From CAYMPH01 sp964392365 (GTDB taxonomy: Bacteria; Spirochaetota; UBA4802; UBA5550), in contig CAYMPH010000001.1 of the NCBI GenBank assembly GCA_964392365.1, positions 372,001 to 436,000 of the forward strand: DNA of 64,000 nucleotides, written 5' to 3'. Numbering within the stretch: position 1 is the stretch's first letter; every line of letters starts with the position of its first letter. Made by a program: the position numbers and the translations under genes. Below, piece after piece: positions 51,843 to 61,800 of this stretch. The notes under the pieces were generated by a model. That model was not told the DNA's origin and made no database searches. It saw only the letters and a list, made by a program, of their open reading frames with translations.

Positions 51843-54272
51843 ATGAAAAAAATATTTTTTATATTTATATTTTTTTACAGTATTTCTTCATACCCTGCTG
51901 CGCTTTTTCCAGTTATGGAAAATGGCAAGTACGGTTTTATTAATTCAAAAGGTTCTATAGAGATAAACTTTGAATTTGAAGATGCTCTTGAATTTAACTG
52001 CGGACTTGCCCCTGTAATGAAAAATTTTAAATGGGGATTTATTGATGATAAAGGAATTTTTAAAATTGAACCATCATATGATTACGCTTCGGAGTTTTCA
52101 GATGATATTGCTTATGTGGAAAAAAACGGTAAATTTTTATATATAGATATTACAGGAAAAATTCTTTATGAGGATAATATACCTGAATATATTAAAATCA
52201 GAGACAACACCGGTTTCAGCGATGGGCTTGCTCTTATTATCAAACAGAGAAAATACGGTTATATTGATAAAGAAGGAAAAATAATTATACCTGCTATATA
52301 CGACTCTGCTTTAAAATTTTCATCAGGATATGCAATTGTCAGTAAAGACAATAATAATAATAATTTTTATATTGATAAGTTCGGGAAAAAAATTTCAAAA
52401 GAATATAATTACACTTCAAAATTTCATGATGGAATTGCCGTGGTTTCAAATACTCCAAATGATTTCATTAAAAAGGAATCTGATTATTCTATAATAGATC
52501 AATCATGCAAAGAGATTTTAACCGGTTTGATATTCAATGAAATGAAGGAATTTTCTGATGGATTATCAGCGTTTAATTTAAAAGATAAATGGGGATTTAT
52601 TGATAAAAACGGTAAAATAATAATAAATCCGAAATTTGATTATGCTGAGAATTTTAAAGATGGTTATGCTATTGCTGGTATAGGAACTGTTGATGCAATC
52701 GGTGTGTTTGATGGGAAATATGGTTTTATCGATAAAAATGGTAATGAGGCAATAAAATTCAGATTTGATAAAGCGTTAAATTATAAAGATGGAATTGCAA
52801 AAGTTCTGTATGATGGAGAATGGATTTATATCGACAGAAACGGAAGAGAAATATGGAAACCTAAAAAAAATTTGATCAGCAATAATACACTTCTTGTTCC
52901 TGTTGAAATGGGAACCGGTTATAGTTATATTGACAACGCAGGTAAAATTTTTATTAAACCTGTATTTTATAAAGCGGATTATTTTTCTGAAGGGTTTGCT
53001 TCAGTTGCGGTGAAAAGAAAAGAAAGTTTTAAAGATGATACAAATTTTAAAGTGAGTGTTTTTGCGGATTATGGATATATTGATAAGCTGGGTAATTTTG
53101 CAATAAAGCCTCAGTTTCAGGAAGCCGGGAAATTTTCTGATGGCAAGGCTAAAGTAAAAATTAATGGTAAAACTGCATTTATAAATAAGAGCGGAGAAAT
53201 CATAGGCGGAAATATATTTGATGAGATTAGAAATTTTAAAAATGGATTTGCTGTGGTTAAAATTAATAAAAAATTCGGGGTTGTAAATAATAAATTTGAG
53301 TATATCATAAAACCTGAATACGATGGAATCGGAGATTTTTCCGGAGGATATTTCTGGTTTTTAAAAATTAAAAATAAAACTGATGATTACATGATGACAT
53401 TTGAAACATCAAATGGCAAAATTATAGAATCAAGTAAAGTGGAATACAGTTACGGCTATCTGGATATTAAAGGGAAAATTATAATTAAAGCACAATTTGA
53501 TGATGCAGGAGATTTTAATGAAGGAGTTGCATATTTCGGGATGAGAAAAGGCGGAATCATGAAATATGGTTATATTGATTCTAAAGGAAAATTTCTACTA
53601 CAGCCTGTGTTTGATTATGCAGGAGATTTTTCAGGCGGCGCCGCTGTTATAGGAAAGGGTAAATATGAAACTGAATCATTTGAGAAAAAATTTAATGGTA
53701 AATTTGGTTTTATCAGCAGAAAATTTAGAACCATAGCTGAACCCAGGTACGAGTATATTTCAAAATTTGATAAAGGAACAGCATACTTTCAAAAAGGAAA
53801 CGGTTTCGGTTTAATAAGTATGTATGGAAATATTTTAATACAGCCCCAGGCAGGAGATATTGGGGAATTTACAGAAGATTATGCTGTAATTAAGCTTGGA
53901 AATAATTATGGATATGTTGATAGAAAAGGAATTATTTTCAAGCCAATATATGAATCTGTCACTCCTTTTCTGAATGGAAAAGCAATAGTGAAAAAAAATG
54001 GTAAATTCGGAATGATTGATAAAAAATGGAATTTTATAGTTCCAACAGAATTTGATTATCTGGATTTTTTTTATGATGGCAGGGCTTTATTTAAAAATGA
54101 TGCAAAATATGGATATGTTGATGAGAATGGAAATATTGTAATACAGCCTTTGTTTGATACTGCTGAAAATTTTATTAATGGTTCAGCAAAAATTAAAATT
54201 AATAATAACAGTTTCATGATAAATAAAAAAGGAAAATGCATTTCAAAAATTATTCAGATAGATTTATTTTAG
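51843..54272 (+). CDS. Exported WG-repeat (KWG) protein, about 21 repeats
   Basis: An 809-residue protein with a signal peptide (MKKIFFIFIFFYSISSYPAA), built almost entirely of WG repeats of roughly 35-45 residues. I count about 21 cores of the form (Y/W/F)G(F/Y)IDKxG, for example YGFINSKG, WGFIDDKG, YGYIDKEG, WGFIDKNG and YGYVDENG, each followed by a strand pattern such as IIIxPxFDxAxxFxxGxA. WG repeats are thought to form beta-propeller-like or solenoid binding surfaces. The ligand is unknown. A YhhN gene follows after 12 bases. Confidence 0.9.
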   Translation: MKKIFFIFIFFYSISSYPAALFPVMENGKYGFINSKGSIEINFEFEDALEFNCGLAPVMKNFKWGFIDDKGIFKIEPSYDYASEFSDDIAYVEKNGKFLYIDITGKILYEDNIPEYIKIRDNTGFSDGLALIIKQRKYGYIDKEGKIIIPAIYDSALKFSSGYAIVSKDNNNNNFYIDKFGKKISKEYNYTSKFHDGIAVVSNTPNDFIKKESDYSIIDQSCKEILTGLIFNEMKEFSDGLSAFNLKDKWGFIDKNGKIIINPKFDYAENFKDGYAIAGIGTVDAIGVFDGKYGFIDKNGNEAIKFRFDKALNYKDGIAKVLYDGEWIYIDRNGREIWKPKKNLISNNTLLVPVEMGTGYSYIDNAGKIFIKPVFYKADYFSEGFASVAVKRKESFKDDTNFKVSVFADYGYIDKLGNFAIKPQFQEAGKFSDGKAKVKINGKTAFINKSGEIIGGNIFDEIRNFKNGFAVVKINKKFGVVNNKFEYIIKPEYDGIGDFSGGYFWFLKIKNKTDDYMMTFETSNGKIIESSKVEYSYGYLDIKGKIIIKAQFDDAGDFNEGVAYFGMRKGGIMKYGYIDSKGKFLLQPVFDYAGDFSGGAAVIGKGKYETESFEKKFNGKFGFISRKFRTIAEPRYEYISKFDKGTAYFQKGNGFGLISMYGNILIQPQAGDIGEFTEDYAVIKLGNNYGYVDRKGIIFKPIYESVTPFLNGKAIVKKNGKFGMIDKKWNFIVPTEFDYLDFFYDGRALFKNDAKYGYVDENGNIVIQPLFDTAENFINGSAKIKINNNSFMINKKGKCISKIIQIDLF

Positions 54273-54284
54273 GAGAGTATTAAA

Positions 54285-54956
54285 ATGGAAATTACAGTAA
54301 TTATAGCAGCAGCAATTTTTTCTTTTGCTTCAATTTATGTTTATTATTATAAAAGAGGAATGTATGTTTATATTAAACCAATTCCAATTATACTTCTTAT
54401 CTTTCTTTATCTGTTCTATTTTATAAATTCTCCACAGAAAAATATTTTTCATTCAATGATTATAGGAGGCTTGTTTTTAGGATTGATTGGTGATATACTT
54501 CTGGCTTTTAAAATGCGTTTTTTCCTTCCAGGTTTAATATCATTTTTACTTGGACATGTTGCATATATAATCAGTTTCAGCGGAAAACCATTTATTATAC
54601 CGAATTTATTGATTGCAGGCATTGCATCAGTACTTTCATTTTATGTAATTATTCTTTTTGGTAAGATAAGTCCTGAAACAAGAAAAAAAATGATAATTCC
54701 AATCTCTCTTTATATTATAACTCTTTTTGCTATGTTTTTATCAGCGATTAATTATGATTTAAATGATAAATTTCATTCTCCGCTTTTTGTAATTGGTTCT
54801 GCTTTATTTGTTATCTCTGATGCTACATTGGCCTGGGAAAGGTTTGTTATAGAAAATAAATTTTCCACACTAGTAATTTTATCAACTTATTATGCAGCGC
54901 AGATTCTAATTGCTGTAAAAGGAATCAGCATTTTAAATCAGGGTTTTATAAATTAA
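54285..54956 (+). CDS. YhhN/TMEM86 family membrane protein
   Basis: A 223-residue integral membrane protein with about eight helices. The family motifs GDILLAFKMRFFLPGLISFL LGHVAYII (around 70-95) and VISDATLAWERF (around 180) are visible. The mammalian TMEM86 relative is a lysoplasmalogenase, but the bacterial role is less clear. RBS AGGAGAG. It lies 12 bases after the WG-repeat gene, so the two are probably cotranscribed. Confidence 0.82.
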   Translation: MEITVIIAAAIFSFASIYVYYYKRGMYVYIKPIPIILLIFLYLFYFINSPQKNIFHSMIIGGLFLGLIGDILLAFKMRFFLPGLISFLLGHVAYIISFSGKPFIIPNLLIAGIASVLSFYVIILFGKISPETRKKMIIPISLYIITLFAMFLSAINYDLNDKFHSPLFVIGSALFVISDATLAWERFVIENKFSTLVILSTYYAAQILIAVKGISILNQGFIN

Positions 54957-54969
54957 AGTGGTTACGGCA

Positions 54970-55404
54970 CTATTTAAAATATTTTTTATACACAGGTTTC
55001 CTATATAAAAACTGTATTAAAAATATTATATAGAAAACAATATCAAATATTACATTTGGTGTTTTAAAAAAAATATCATCTATAATAATTGAACCGTTTC
55101 CATTTTTAATAATTCTGTGTTTATGAATCCAGTTTGTTAAAAAAAAAGGAAGAACTTTAGCCTCATCAATAAAATACAGCTCATTTTCTTTTCTACCTTC
55201 ATCAATTATAATTGTTATCCATTTTTCTTTTTTAAAGATAAGATTAATAGTCATATGTACCTGATTGTTTTTTTTTGATCCATCAAATCTATCAAGTTTA
55301 ACAGGTAAAAATGGCGGTTTGAGTGCTAAAAAAAGTTTTAGATCAAATTGCGGAAAAACTTTCCTGTAATTCTGATTAACCTTTGTTTTTAAAACTAATT
55401 TCAT
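54970..55404 (-). CDS. SRPBCC-family ligand-binding protein
   Basis: A 144-residue cytosolic protein. Segments such as LFLALKPPFLPVKLDRFDG, FKKEKWITIIID, FFLTNWIHKHRI and the ending QFLYRKPVYKKYF resemble a bacterial SRPBCC (START-like helix-grip) family of unknown ligand. It is convergent with the YhhN gene, with only 13 bases between stops and no terminator visible there. Confidence 0.65.
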   Translation of the reverse strand: MKLVLKTKVNQNYRKVFPQFDLKLFLALKPPFLPVKLDRFDGSKKNNQVHMTINLIFKKEKWITIIIDEGRKENELYFIDEAKVLPFFLTNWIHKHRIIKNGNGSIIIDDIFFKTPNVIFDIVFYIIFLIQFLYRKPVYKKYFK

Positions 55405-55647
55405 TGATTTACCTTTTATAATTTATTTTAAAAATAAAATATGTAAGGTAAAGTATTTTTTAATAAAAAATTAATGGAATTTTTTTCAGATGGTTATTTT
55501 ATTAATTAAAGTTAATATACAATAAATAAGAGTAAGATTTATATTTTACTTGACTAAAATAATTTTAAAATATATAAGTTATTAAATTACAGTAAGATTT
55601 TTAGATGATTATTTCAATAAAGCATTTTTAACTGCGAGGTGTTTACT

Positions 55648-56235
55648 TTGAAGAAAATAATATTAACATTGATTGCGGTATTTTTTATAAGTATCAATGC
55701 AATGGCTTTTAATATCTATTTAGAAGGTTTTGGAACTTATGTAGGGAATTATCAGGCAGAGAATCAGTTTGGCGGTGGCGGATCGCTTTTTTTTGGAATA
55801 AATAAAAATTTCAGTATTGGCTGGAAAGGATCTCAAACGTCTTGTACGACAATTGATTATTTTAAATTAACTTATAGTTTTTCGGATATGATGCAAGTAG
55901 GCGGATTGGAATATAATTTTCAAATTGCAGATTTACCTCTTTTTTGGAGTAGTTTTTTAGGTTTTGGTTTTGAATCGATTCAAGTTAATCTTCCAAATAA
56001 TGGTGGTAAATTTAATTATAATGATATGGGTTTTACTATTGCTATAAGTACAGGAATTAGATGGGATTTTCATCCTCATATGGCTCTATTCGGTAATGTG
56101 GGATTTCATTTTCCAATTTTCACTAGATTGCAATCTGATGGAGGTTTGAAAGGCTGGAATATCTATGGATTAACAGCAGAGATTGGTGTCAGATTTGCAT
56201 TCTGGAATAATAAACCGATTGATGAACAGTATTGA
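55648..56235 (+). CDS. Putative outer-membrane beta-barrel protein
   Basis: A 195-residue protein with a signal peptide (MKKIILTLIAVFFISINAMA). I choose the TTG at 55648, because GAGGTG lies 6 bases upstream; a GTG at 55639 would add three residues. The mature part alternates Gly and aromatic residues in strands (GGGGSLFFGINKNFSIGWKG, IYGLTAEIGVRFAFW), as in small OmpW/OmpA-type barrels. It is similar in style to the gene at 43247. The function is unknown. The 243 bases upstream are very AT-rich with nothing further that I can support. Confidence 0.6.
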   Translation: MKKIILTLIAVFFISINAMAFNIYLEGFGTYVGNYQAENQFGGGGSLFFGINKNFSIGWKGSQTSCTTIDYFKLTYSFSDMMQVGGLEYNFQIADLPLFWSSFLGFGFESIQVNLPNNGGKFNYNDMGFTIAISTGIRWDFHPHMALFGNVGFHFPIFTRLQSDGGLKGWNIYGLTAEIGVRFAFWNNKPIDEQY

Positions 56236-56280
56236 TTTAAGTTATAGTTTTAAAAAAAAGTTAGAATGATAATATAATAA

Positions 56281-56311
56281 AAAAGGCGTTTTAAAAAAGC
56301 GCCTTTTTTTA
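56281..56311. terminator. Bidirectional terminator between convergent genes
   Basis: AAAAGGCG (56281-56288) pairs with CGCCTTTT (56300-56307), followed by a T run and preceded by an A run. It serves the beta-barrel gene on plus and the FlgO-like gene on minus. Confidence 0.85.
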
Positions 56312-57352
56312 TTTTTTAGCTGGAATTATATCCGGGTCTGATAATAGGATATTAGAAATTTTTTCTCCGATATCGACCTGATTAAATCCTTTTATGCTGG
56401 ATTGAACCCAGAAGAGATTCTTGTTTTTAATATCTATTCCCCTGATCCAGGCTTTTTTTCTGCTGCTGTTAAAACCTATTATCAGTAATATGTCAGCTCC
56501 TTGAGGAAACTCATCTAAAAAGCTGTTTTTATCAAGAGTATATCTGAGATCGTATTTAACATAAATATCTTTTACAAAGCTGTGCTCGCCAAACTTTGAT
56601 TCAGCACCTGCAGATGCAAAAAGCTTTTCTTCTTTTTTCTGATTCGAAACAATCCCGAAAAAGTCATTTGAAGTGTAAATATATTTAAATTTATCAATCA
56701 GATCACCTGAGCAGTTGGATGAAATAATATTATCACCGAAAGATGTAGCCTGAAAACCGGATATTTTATAACCTTTGGAGAAAAATTCCATATAAAGTGA
56801 ATTTAATTCATCTGATTCAAGGTTAGTTAAAATTGCTATGCCTGTACCTTTTGGTATTGATAAATTTCTATATAAACTGTCTTTATCAATGAATTGGGCT
56901 ATTTTAAGAGAAATTTTATCAACAAGCCTGAATATTTCAGTTTCAATTCTTCCTATAGTGGTAAAACGGAATAATTCATTTGTTTTTTTATAGTAAATAT
57001 TAATACTGATTTTTATAAAGTTTTCATTTAGAGGAATGAATTCCCCTGTAATCAGAATATCAGTATTTATTTTTTCTGAAATTTCCTGAAGTTCTGATGG
57101 ACTGTAGAATTTTTTAAGCTCCAGTTTATATTTTTTTAGAATTTCATTTATTTGAGAAGGTTTAATTGATTTGAATTTATAATCGTTTGTTATTGCATTA
57201 GCAAAAGTATTGGGAAGAATTATTTCCATATACTCATAATTCTGATCACCGGATGCATTATAAAAATATCCGACGGCTACAGTATTAGCAGATAAAAATG
57301 CAGTTTGAAATATAATTGTAAAAAATAAAATTATTATAAAACGGAATTTCAT
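56309..57352 (-). CDS. FlgO/CsgG-like periplasmic protein
   Basis: A 347-residue exported protein (signal MKFRFIIILFFTIIFQTAFL). I start at the ATG 57352; a longer in-frame start at 57382 overlaps the preceding gene. The opening VAVGYFYNASGDQNYEYMEI with FANAI, and the TDILITGEFIPLNENFIKIS segment, resemble the N-terminal domain shared by CsgG, FlgO and TolB-type proteins that assemble envelope complexes. The C-terminal 170 residues are unfamiliar. It lies 4 bases after a lipoprotein gene. Confidence 0.6.
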   Translation of the reverse strand: MKFRFIIILFFTIIFQTAFLSANTVAVGYFYNASGDQNYEYMEIILPNTFANAITNDYKFKSIKPSQINEILKKYKLELKKFYSPSELQEISEKINTDILITGEFIPLNENFIKISINIYYKKTNELFRFTTIGRIETEIFRLVDKISLKIAQFIDKDSLYRNLSIPKGTGIAILTNLESDELNSLYMEFFSKGYKISGFQATSFGDNIISSNCSGDLIDKFKYIYTSNDFFGIVSNQKKEEKLFASAGAESKFGEHSFVKDIYVKYDLRYTLDKNSFLDEFPQGADILLIIGFNSSRKKAWIRGIDIKNKNLFWVQSSIKGFNQVDIGEKISNILLSDPDIIPAKK

Positions 57353-57356
57353 CTGA

Positions 57357-57902
57357 TTATTTTCCTGACATTCCCTGAGCAAAATGATCTATAACAGATT
57401 CTATGTTATCTGTATATTTTGTTGTATAATTTTCAATATATACAACATTGTAATTTCCTACATCTATAACCCTTGCCCAGCTAACTGATTGCCAGTCACG
57501 AAGTTCGAGAAGCATCACATATTGTACTCCATATCGTTTTGAAAGTTCTGTTAAAACTTCAGCTTTGCTTAATTCATAATTATAAACATTCATTTTATAT
57601 AAATTGCTGAAAGATTTATCCAGTGGAAAATTATAGATATTGAGTGATTTAACTGTTTTTACATCTCTGTAATCTTTCATATCGAAAAGATCGGCTGAAT
57701 TAAAAGCAGAGATTCTATATCCGAGTGATAAAAATTTTGAAATTACAACATTTTTTATATTGTTATTATAATCAATAATTACAGCAATATTTGAATTTTT
57801 AGGTACTGGTCTTTCTGTATATTTTACCATTTTTTTTGGCGCGCAGGATATAAAAAAAGCTGCTGATATAATTATAACTGATAATATTATTTTATTAAAC
57901 AT
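57357..57902 (-). CDS. Lipoprotein of unknown function
   Basis: A 181-residue lipoprotein with lipobox FFISC (Cys20). I start at the ATG 57902, which has GGAGC upstream; the open frame extends further but without signal-peptide or family sense. The mature part contains IAVIIDYNNNIKNVVISKF and YGVQYVMLLELRDWQ, reminiscent of the alternating strands of CsgG/LpoB-like proteins, so it may be a partner of the FlgO-like protein encoded next. Both are on the minus strand. Confidence 0.65.
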   Translation of the reverse strand: MFNKIILSVIIISAAFFISCAPKKMVKYTERPVPKNSNIAVIIDYNNNIKNVVISKFLSLGYRISAFNSADLFDMKDYRDVKTVKSLNIYNFPLDKSFSNLYKMNVYNYELSKAEVLTELSKRYGVQYVMLLELRDWQSVSWARVIDVGNYNVVYIENYTTKYTDNIESVIDHFAQGMSGK

Positions 57903-58075
57903 ACTGTTGCTCCGTTTTATAAATTTTAACAGTTTCTTTATATCAGAATGTCTTTTTCCTGTCAAATATAAAATGAGCAATAAAAACTGCTGCGGATTCC
58001 ATTTTTTATTATGTGGAGTGCTTGTGGAAAAAGATAAAAGGCTTAGTCGCATCAATTCTTTAAAAAAGATAAAAT

Positions 58076-58111
58076 AAAAAAACCCCGAATAATAAAATCG
58101 GGGTTTTTTTT
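58076..58111. terminator. Terminator of the PilZ-mfd operon
   Basis: CCCCGA (58083-58088) and TCGGGG (58098-58103) between an A run and a T run. On the minus strand it ends the operon whose last gene is the SurA-like protein. Confidence 0.88.
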
Positions 58112-58130
58112 ATAAAATTTATTCAGATGA

Positions 58131-58799
58131 CTATTTTTTTTCAGATTCTTTTGGTTTTTCTGCAGGTTTTTCTGGTTTGTTTTTATTCTCACGCTCCATA
58201 TATTTTTTGAAGCCTTCTTTGTTTATTCTTACTTCAGCAAGAACATTCATAATAATTTCGTTTGATTCAAGTTTGGCTTTATCCATGAAAATCTGCTGTT
58301 TGATTTTTGCTATCAGTGCATCGTCAACTGGAACGCCTTTAAAATATTTAGGGTTTTCTTTGTAAAATTTATCTGCTTCCTGGTCAGTAACATTTATTTT
58401 TCCTTTCAGTTTTTGAGACATATAATACTGAGATACTGCCTGAAGTTTGGATATTTCCAATATTGTTTTAAGTTCATCTTTGTTAATGGAATCATCATTC
58501 ATAGCTTTGTTATATATAACTTTTTGAGCAACAAGCTGATCAAGAAAACTTTTTTTAACTACCAGCTGCTGAATCTGGGGATTTAATGTTGACGGGTCTG
58601 CTGCCATTTTATCTATTTCATCTTTTTCAACATTAAGCATGATTCTGTTTTGAGTATAATAATATTTGTTAAATTCGTCTATAGATATAACATCGTTTTC
58701 TATTTTTGCAACCCAGTTATCCGACTTGAATAGACTGCAGGAAATTACTGTTGATAACATTAGTGAAAGAATAGCTGACATAAATATTGTTTTTTTCAT
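58131..58799 (-). CDS. SurA/PrsA-like chaperone lipoprotein without PPIase domain
   Basis: A 222-residue lipoprotein (lipobox VISC, Cys21). The mature protein begins VAKIENDVISIDEFNKYYYT and continues QQLVVKKSFLDQLVAQKVIY, the helical N-terminal chaperone domain of SurA/PrsA. The parvulin peptidyl-prolyl isomerase domain is missing: after KINVTDQEADKFYKENPKYF there is only a short helical stretch and a Lys/Glu/Pro-rich tail. It would act in the periplasm on folding outer-membrane proteins. It follows mfd by 60 bases. Confidence 0.75.
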   Translation of the reverse strand: MKKTIFMSAILSLMLSTVISCSLFKSDNWVAKIENDVISIDEFNKYYYTQNRIMLNVEKDEIDKMAADPSTLNPQIQQLVVKKSFLDQLVAQKVIYNKAMNDDSINKDELKTILEISKLQAVSQYYMSQKLKGKINVTDQEADKFYKENPKYFKGVPVDDALIAKIKQQIFMDKAKLESNEIIMNVLAEVRINKEGFKKYMERENKNKPEKPAEKPKESEKK

Positions 58800-58859
58800 A
58801 TAACACGCATCCTTAATGAAATTTGATCTGCTGAGCAGAATAATATAAGATTTTTTAAG

Positions 58860-61800
58860 CTATGAAATTTGTTGCAACAATTTTTTTAATTCTGAAAGTT
58901 TTTTTTCCGTGCTGTTTTCCGACGGAGTCAGCAGAAGAATGCTGGAATTTCTCGGGTCAATTACCAGTCTTCTGTTATTTTTTATTTCCGTCAGAATTTT
59001 TTGAATGTCAATAATTGAATTTTTAGACAACGTAATTTTAATTTTACTCGAATCTTCAAGTATTTCTTCAATAAATTTTGATGATGCAATTGCTCGGATA
59101 ATTTCAAGATCTATGAGAATATCCACAATCGGAGGGGAATTTCCAAATCTGTCCTGCATTTCAGCTTTAAGATTAAGTACTTCTTCTTCAGATTCGCAGG
59201 ATTCAAATCTTTTATAGAACTCAATTTTCTGTCTTTCATCGCTGATATATTCATCAGGTATATAGAAATCTGTTTTAATAAAAACCGGTGTTCTAAATAG
59301 TGAAGAAGGTTTTTCTCCTTTGAGTTTCCTGACAGCGTCTTCCAGCATCTGCGTGTAAAGGTCAAATCCCACTTCCATTATATTGCCGGATTGTTCCTTG
59401 CCTATAATATTCCCAGAGCCTCTTATTTCGAGATCTTTCATGGCTATTTTAAAACCGCTGCCTAGTTCAGAATATTCTGATATTACCTGCAGCCGTTTCT
59501 GTGCTTCTTCTGTAAGTGCAGTATGTTTAGGATAAAAAAGGTATGCGTAGGCTTTTCTTGTTGAACGGCCGACTCTTCCTTTCAGCTGATAAAGCTGTGA
59601 AAGGCCGAAAGTGTCTGCCCTGTTTATTATTATTGTGTTTACATTTGGAATATCAACGCCGGATTCAATAATAGTGGTGCACACGAGGATGTCATATTTT
59701 TTATTCATAAAATCTATTATGATATCTTCAAGATGGTCTTCTTCAAGCTGGCCGTGAGCTGTGCAGAACGTGGCTTCAGGCACAAGCTTTCTCAGCATTT
59801 CAGCTTGAGCTTCTATATTCTGAACACGGTTATGTATGTAGAATGCCTGACCGTCTCTTTCAATTTCAGCAAGTATTGCACTGCGGAGTATATCCGGATT
59901 TTCCTCCATGACATAAGTATCAATTGCCTGCCTGTTCTCCGGAGGTGTTGATATGATTGTCAGGTCTCTGATGCCTGCTAGTGACATATGGAGTGTACGC
60001 GGAATCGGGGTGGCTGTGAGAGTCAGCACATCTATCAGCGTTCTGAATTTTTTTAATTGTTCCTTATGCTTTACGCCGAATTTCTGCTCTTCGTCAATGA
60101 TAAGCAGACCGAGATTTTTTATTTTTATATCTTTTGATAATATCGCGTGAGTGCCAATGATTATATCGATTGAACCTTCAGCAAGATCGGATTTAATTTT
60201 TGTTACTTCAGATTGGGTTCTGAACCGTGAAATCATTTCTATTTTTATAGGATAATTTTCAAATCTTCTGGTGAATGTTCTGAAATGCTGCATGCATAAA
60301 ACTGTAGTAGGAACTAGAATTGCAGCCTGACGGCCCGCCATTACAGCTTTGAATGCAGCTCGTATTGCAACCTCGGTTTTTCCAAACCCGACATCGCCGC
60401 ATACAAGCCTGTCCATGGGCTTGACGTTTTCCATGTCGTCTTTAACGTCTTCAATTGCTGTTATCTGGTCAGGAGTTTCTTCATATTCGAACAGTGATTC
60501 AAATTCCTCCTGCCACAGGGTATCCGGAGGAAACTGGTATCCTTTAAGAGCTGCGCGCCTGGAATAAATTTCAACAAGTTCGCGCGCGATCTCTTCAACA
60601 GATTCCCTGACTTTATCCTTGATTCTGTTCCACGCGGATTTTTTACCAAGAACATCTATACGTGGAGCTTTACCTTCAAGTCCGATATATTTCTGGATTA
60701 AATTTATCTGGTCAAGCGGAACATAGAGTTTGTCTCCATCGGCATATTCAGAGAGAAGAAAATCCCGTTCAATGCCTGCAGCAGTCATTCTTTCAATTCC
60801 TCTGAATACTCCGATTCCGTGGTTAATGTGAACAATATAATCGCCTGTTTTCAGGTCGAGAAATGATTCTATAGGCCTTGATTTTCTGGATTTAAATGAT
60901 TTTCTTTTCCTGTAGCTTTTGCCGAAAATTTCATGGTCTGTAAGCAGAATTAATTTCTCTTTAATTATTTCAAGACCTTCACTGTATGGCGTTATTACAA
61001 TATTTAAATTATTTTCCGGATTCGGGTTCTCAAATGATGATGACGGGTTGAGCTCTGAGAATAAATCAAACAGCCTGCGGGCCTGTCCTTCAAATCCGGT
61101 TGAGAAGAATATTTTCCATCCGGATTCAATTTTTTCAGAAATATATTTTCTTACATCTGAAATTTTTCCATGAAAATTGGGTATGCTTCTTAATTGCCAG
61201 TTTATTGCTCCTGCATTTGAAGTAAATACCTGAAGATTTATTGATCGGCTTTCAGCTGTTTCATATTCAACCGGGTTTATAAGCTCTCCCGGCAATAAGC
61301 AGAGAGTTGTCTTTTTCTTTCTCTCATATAATTCTGAAAATATTTTTTCTATGGTTTTTTGTTTTGTTCTTAACTGAATCGGTTCGCATAAAACTGTTAT
61401 TGAATCATCATTGAAATATGATGAGAGAGATGCCGGTTTAATTGCGAGATGGAAAATATCTTCTATGCCCGGGATATCTGTTATTACTCCGGAGCCAATC
61501 TGTTCTATTATTGCGTCCGGCAGATCCATTTTTTCAGCAGCGGATTTTTTAAGTTTTTCTAAAAGTTTTTTCTTTTCGCTTTGTAGAAGCACCAGTTCCT
61601 TCCGCGGGTAAATGGTGACTGTTTCAAGTTTATCTGATGATACCTGAGTTGTCATATCAAATGTTCTGATTGATTCAAGAGTATCTCCGAAAAAATCAAG
61701 CCTTACCGGATTTTCGTGTGAAGGAAGAAATATATCAAGAATACCGCCTTTAACAGAAAAGTGCCCGTATGCCTCAACTCTCATTTCTCTTGTATAACCG

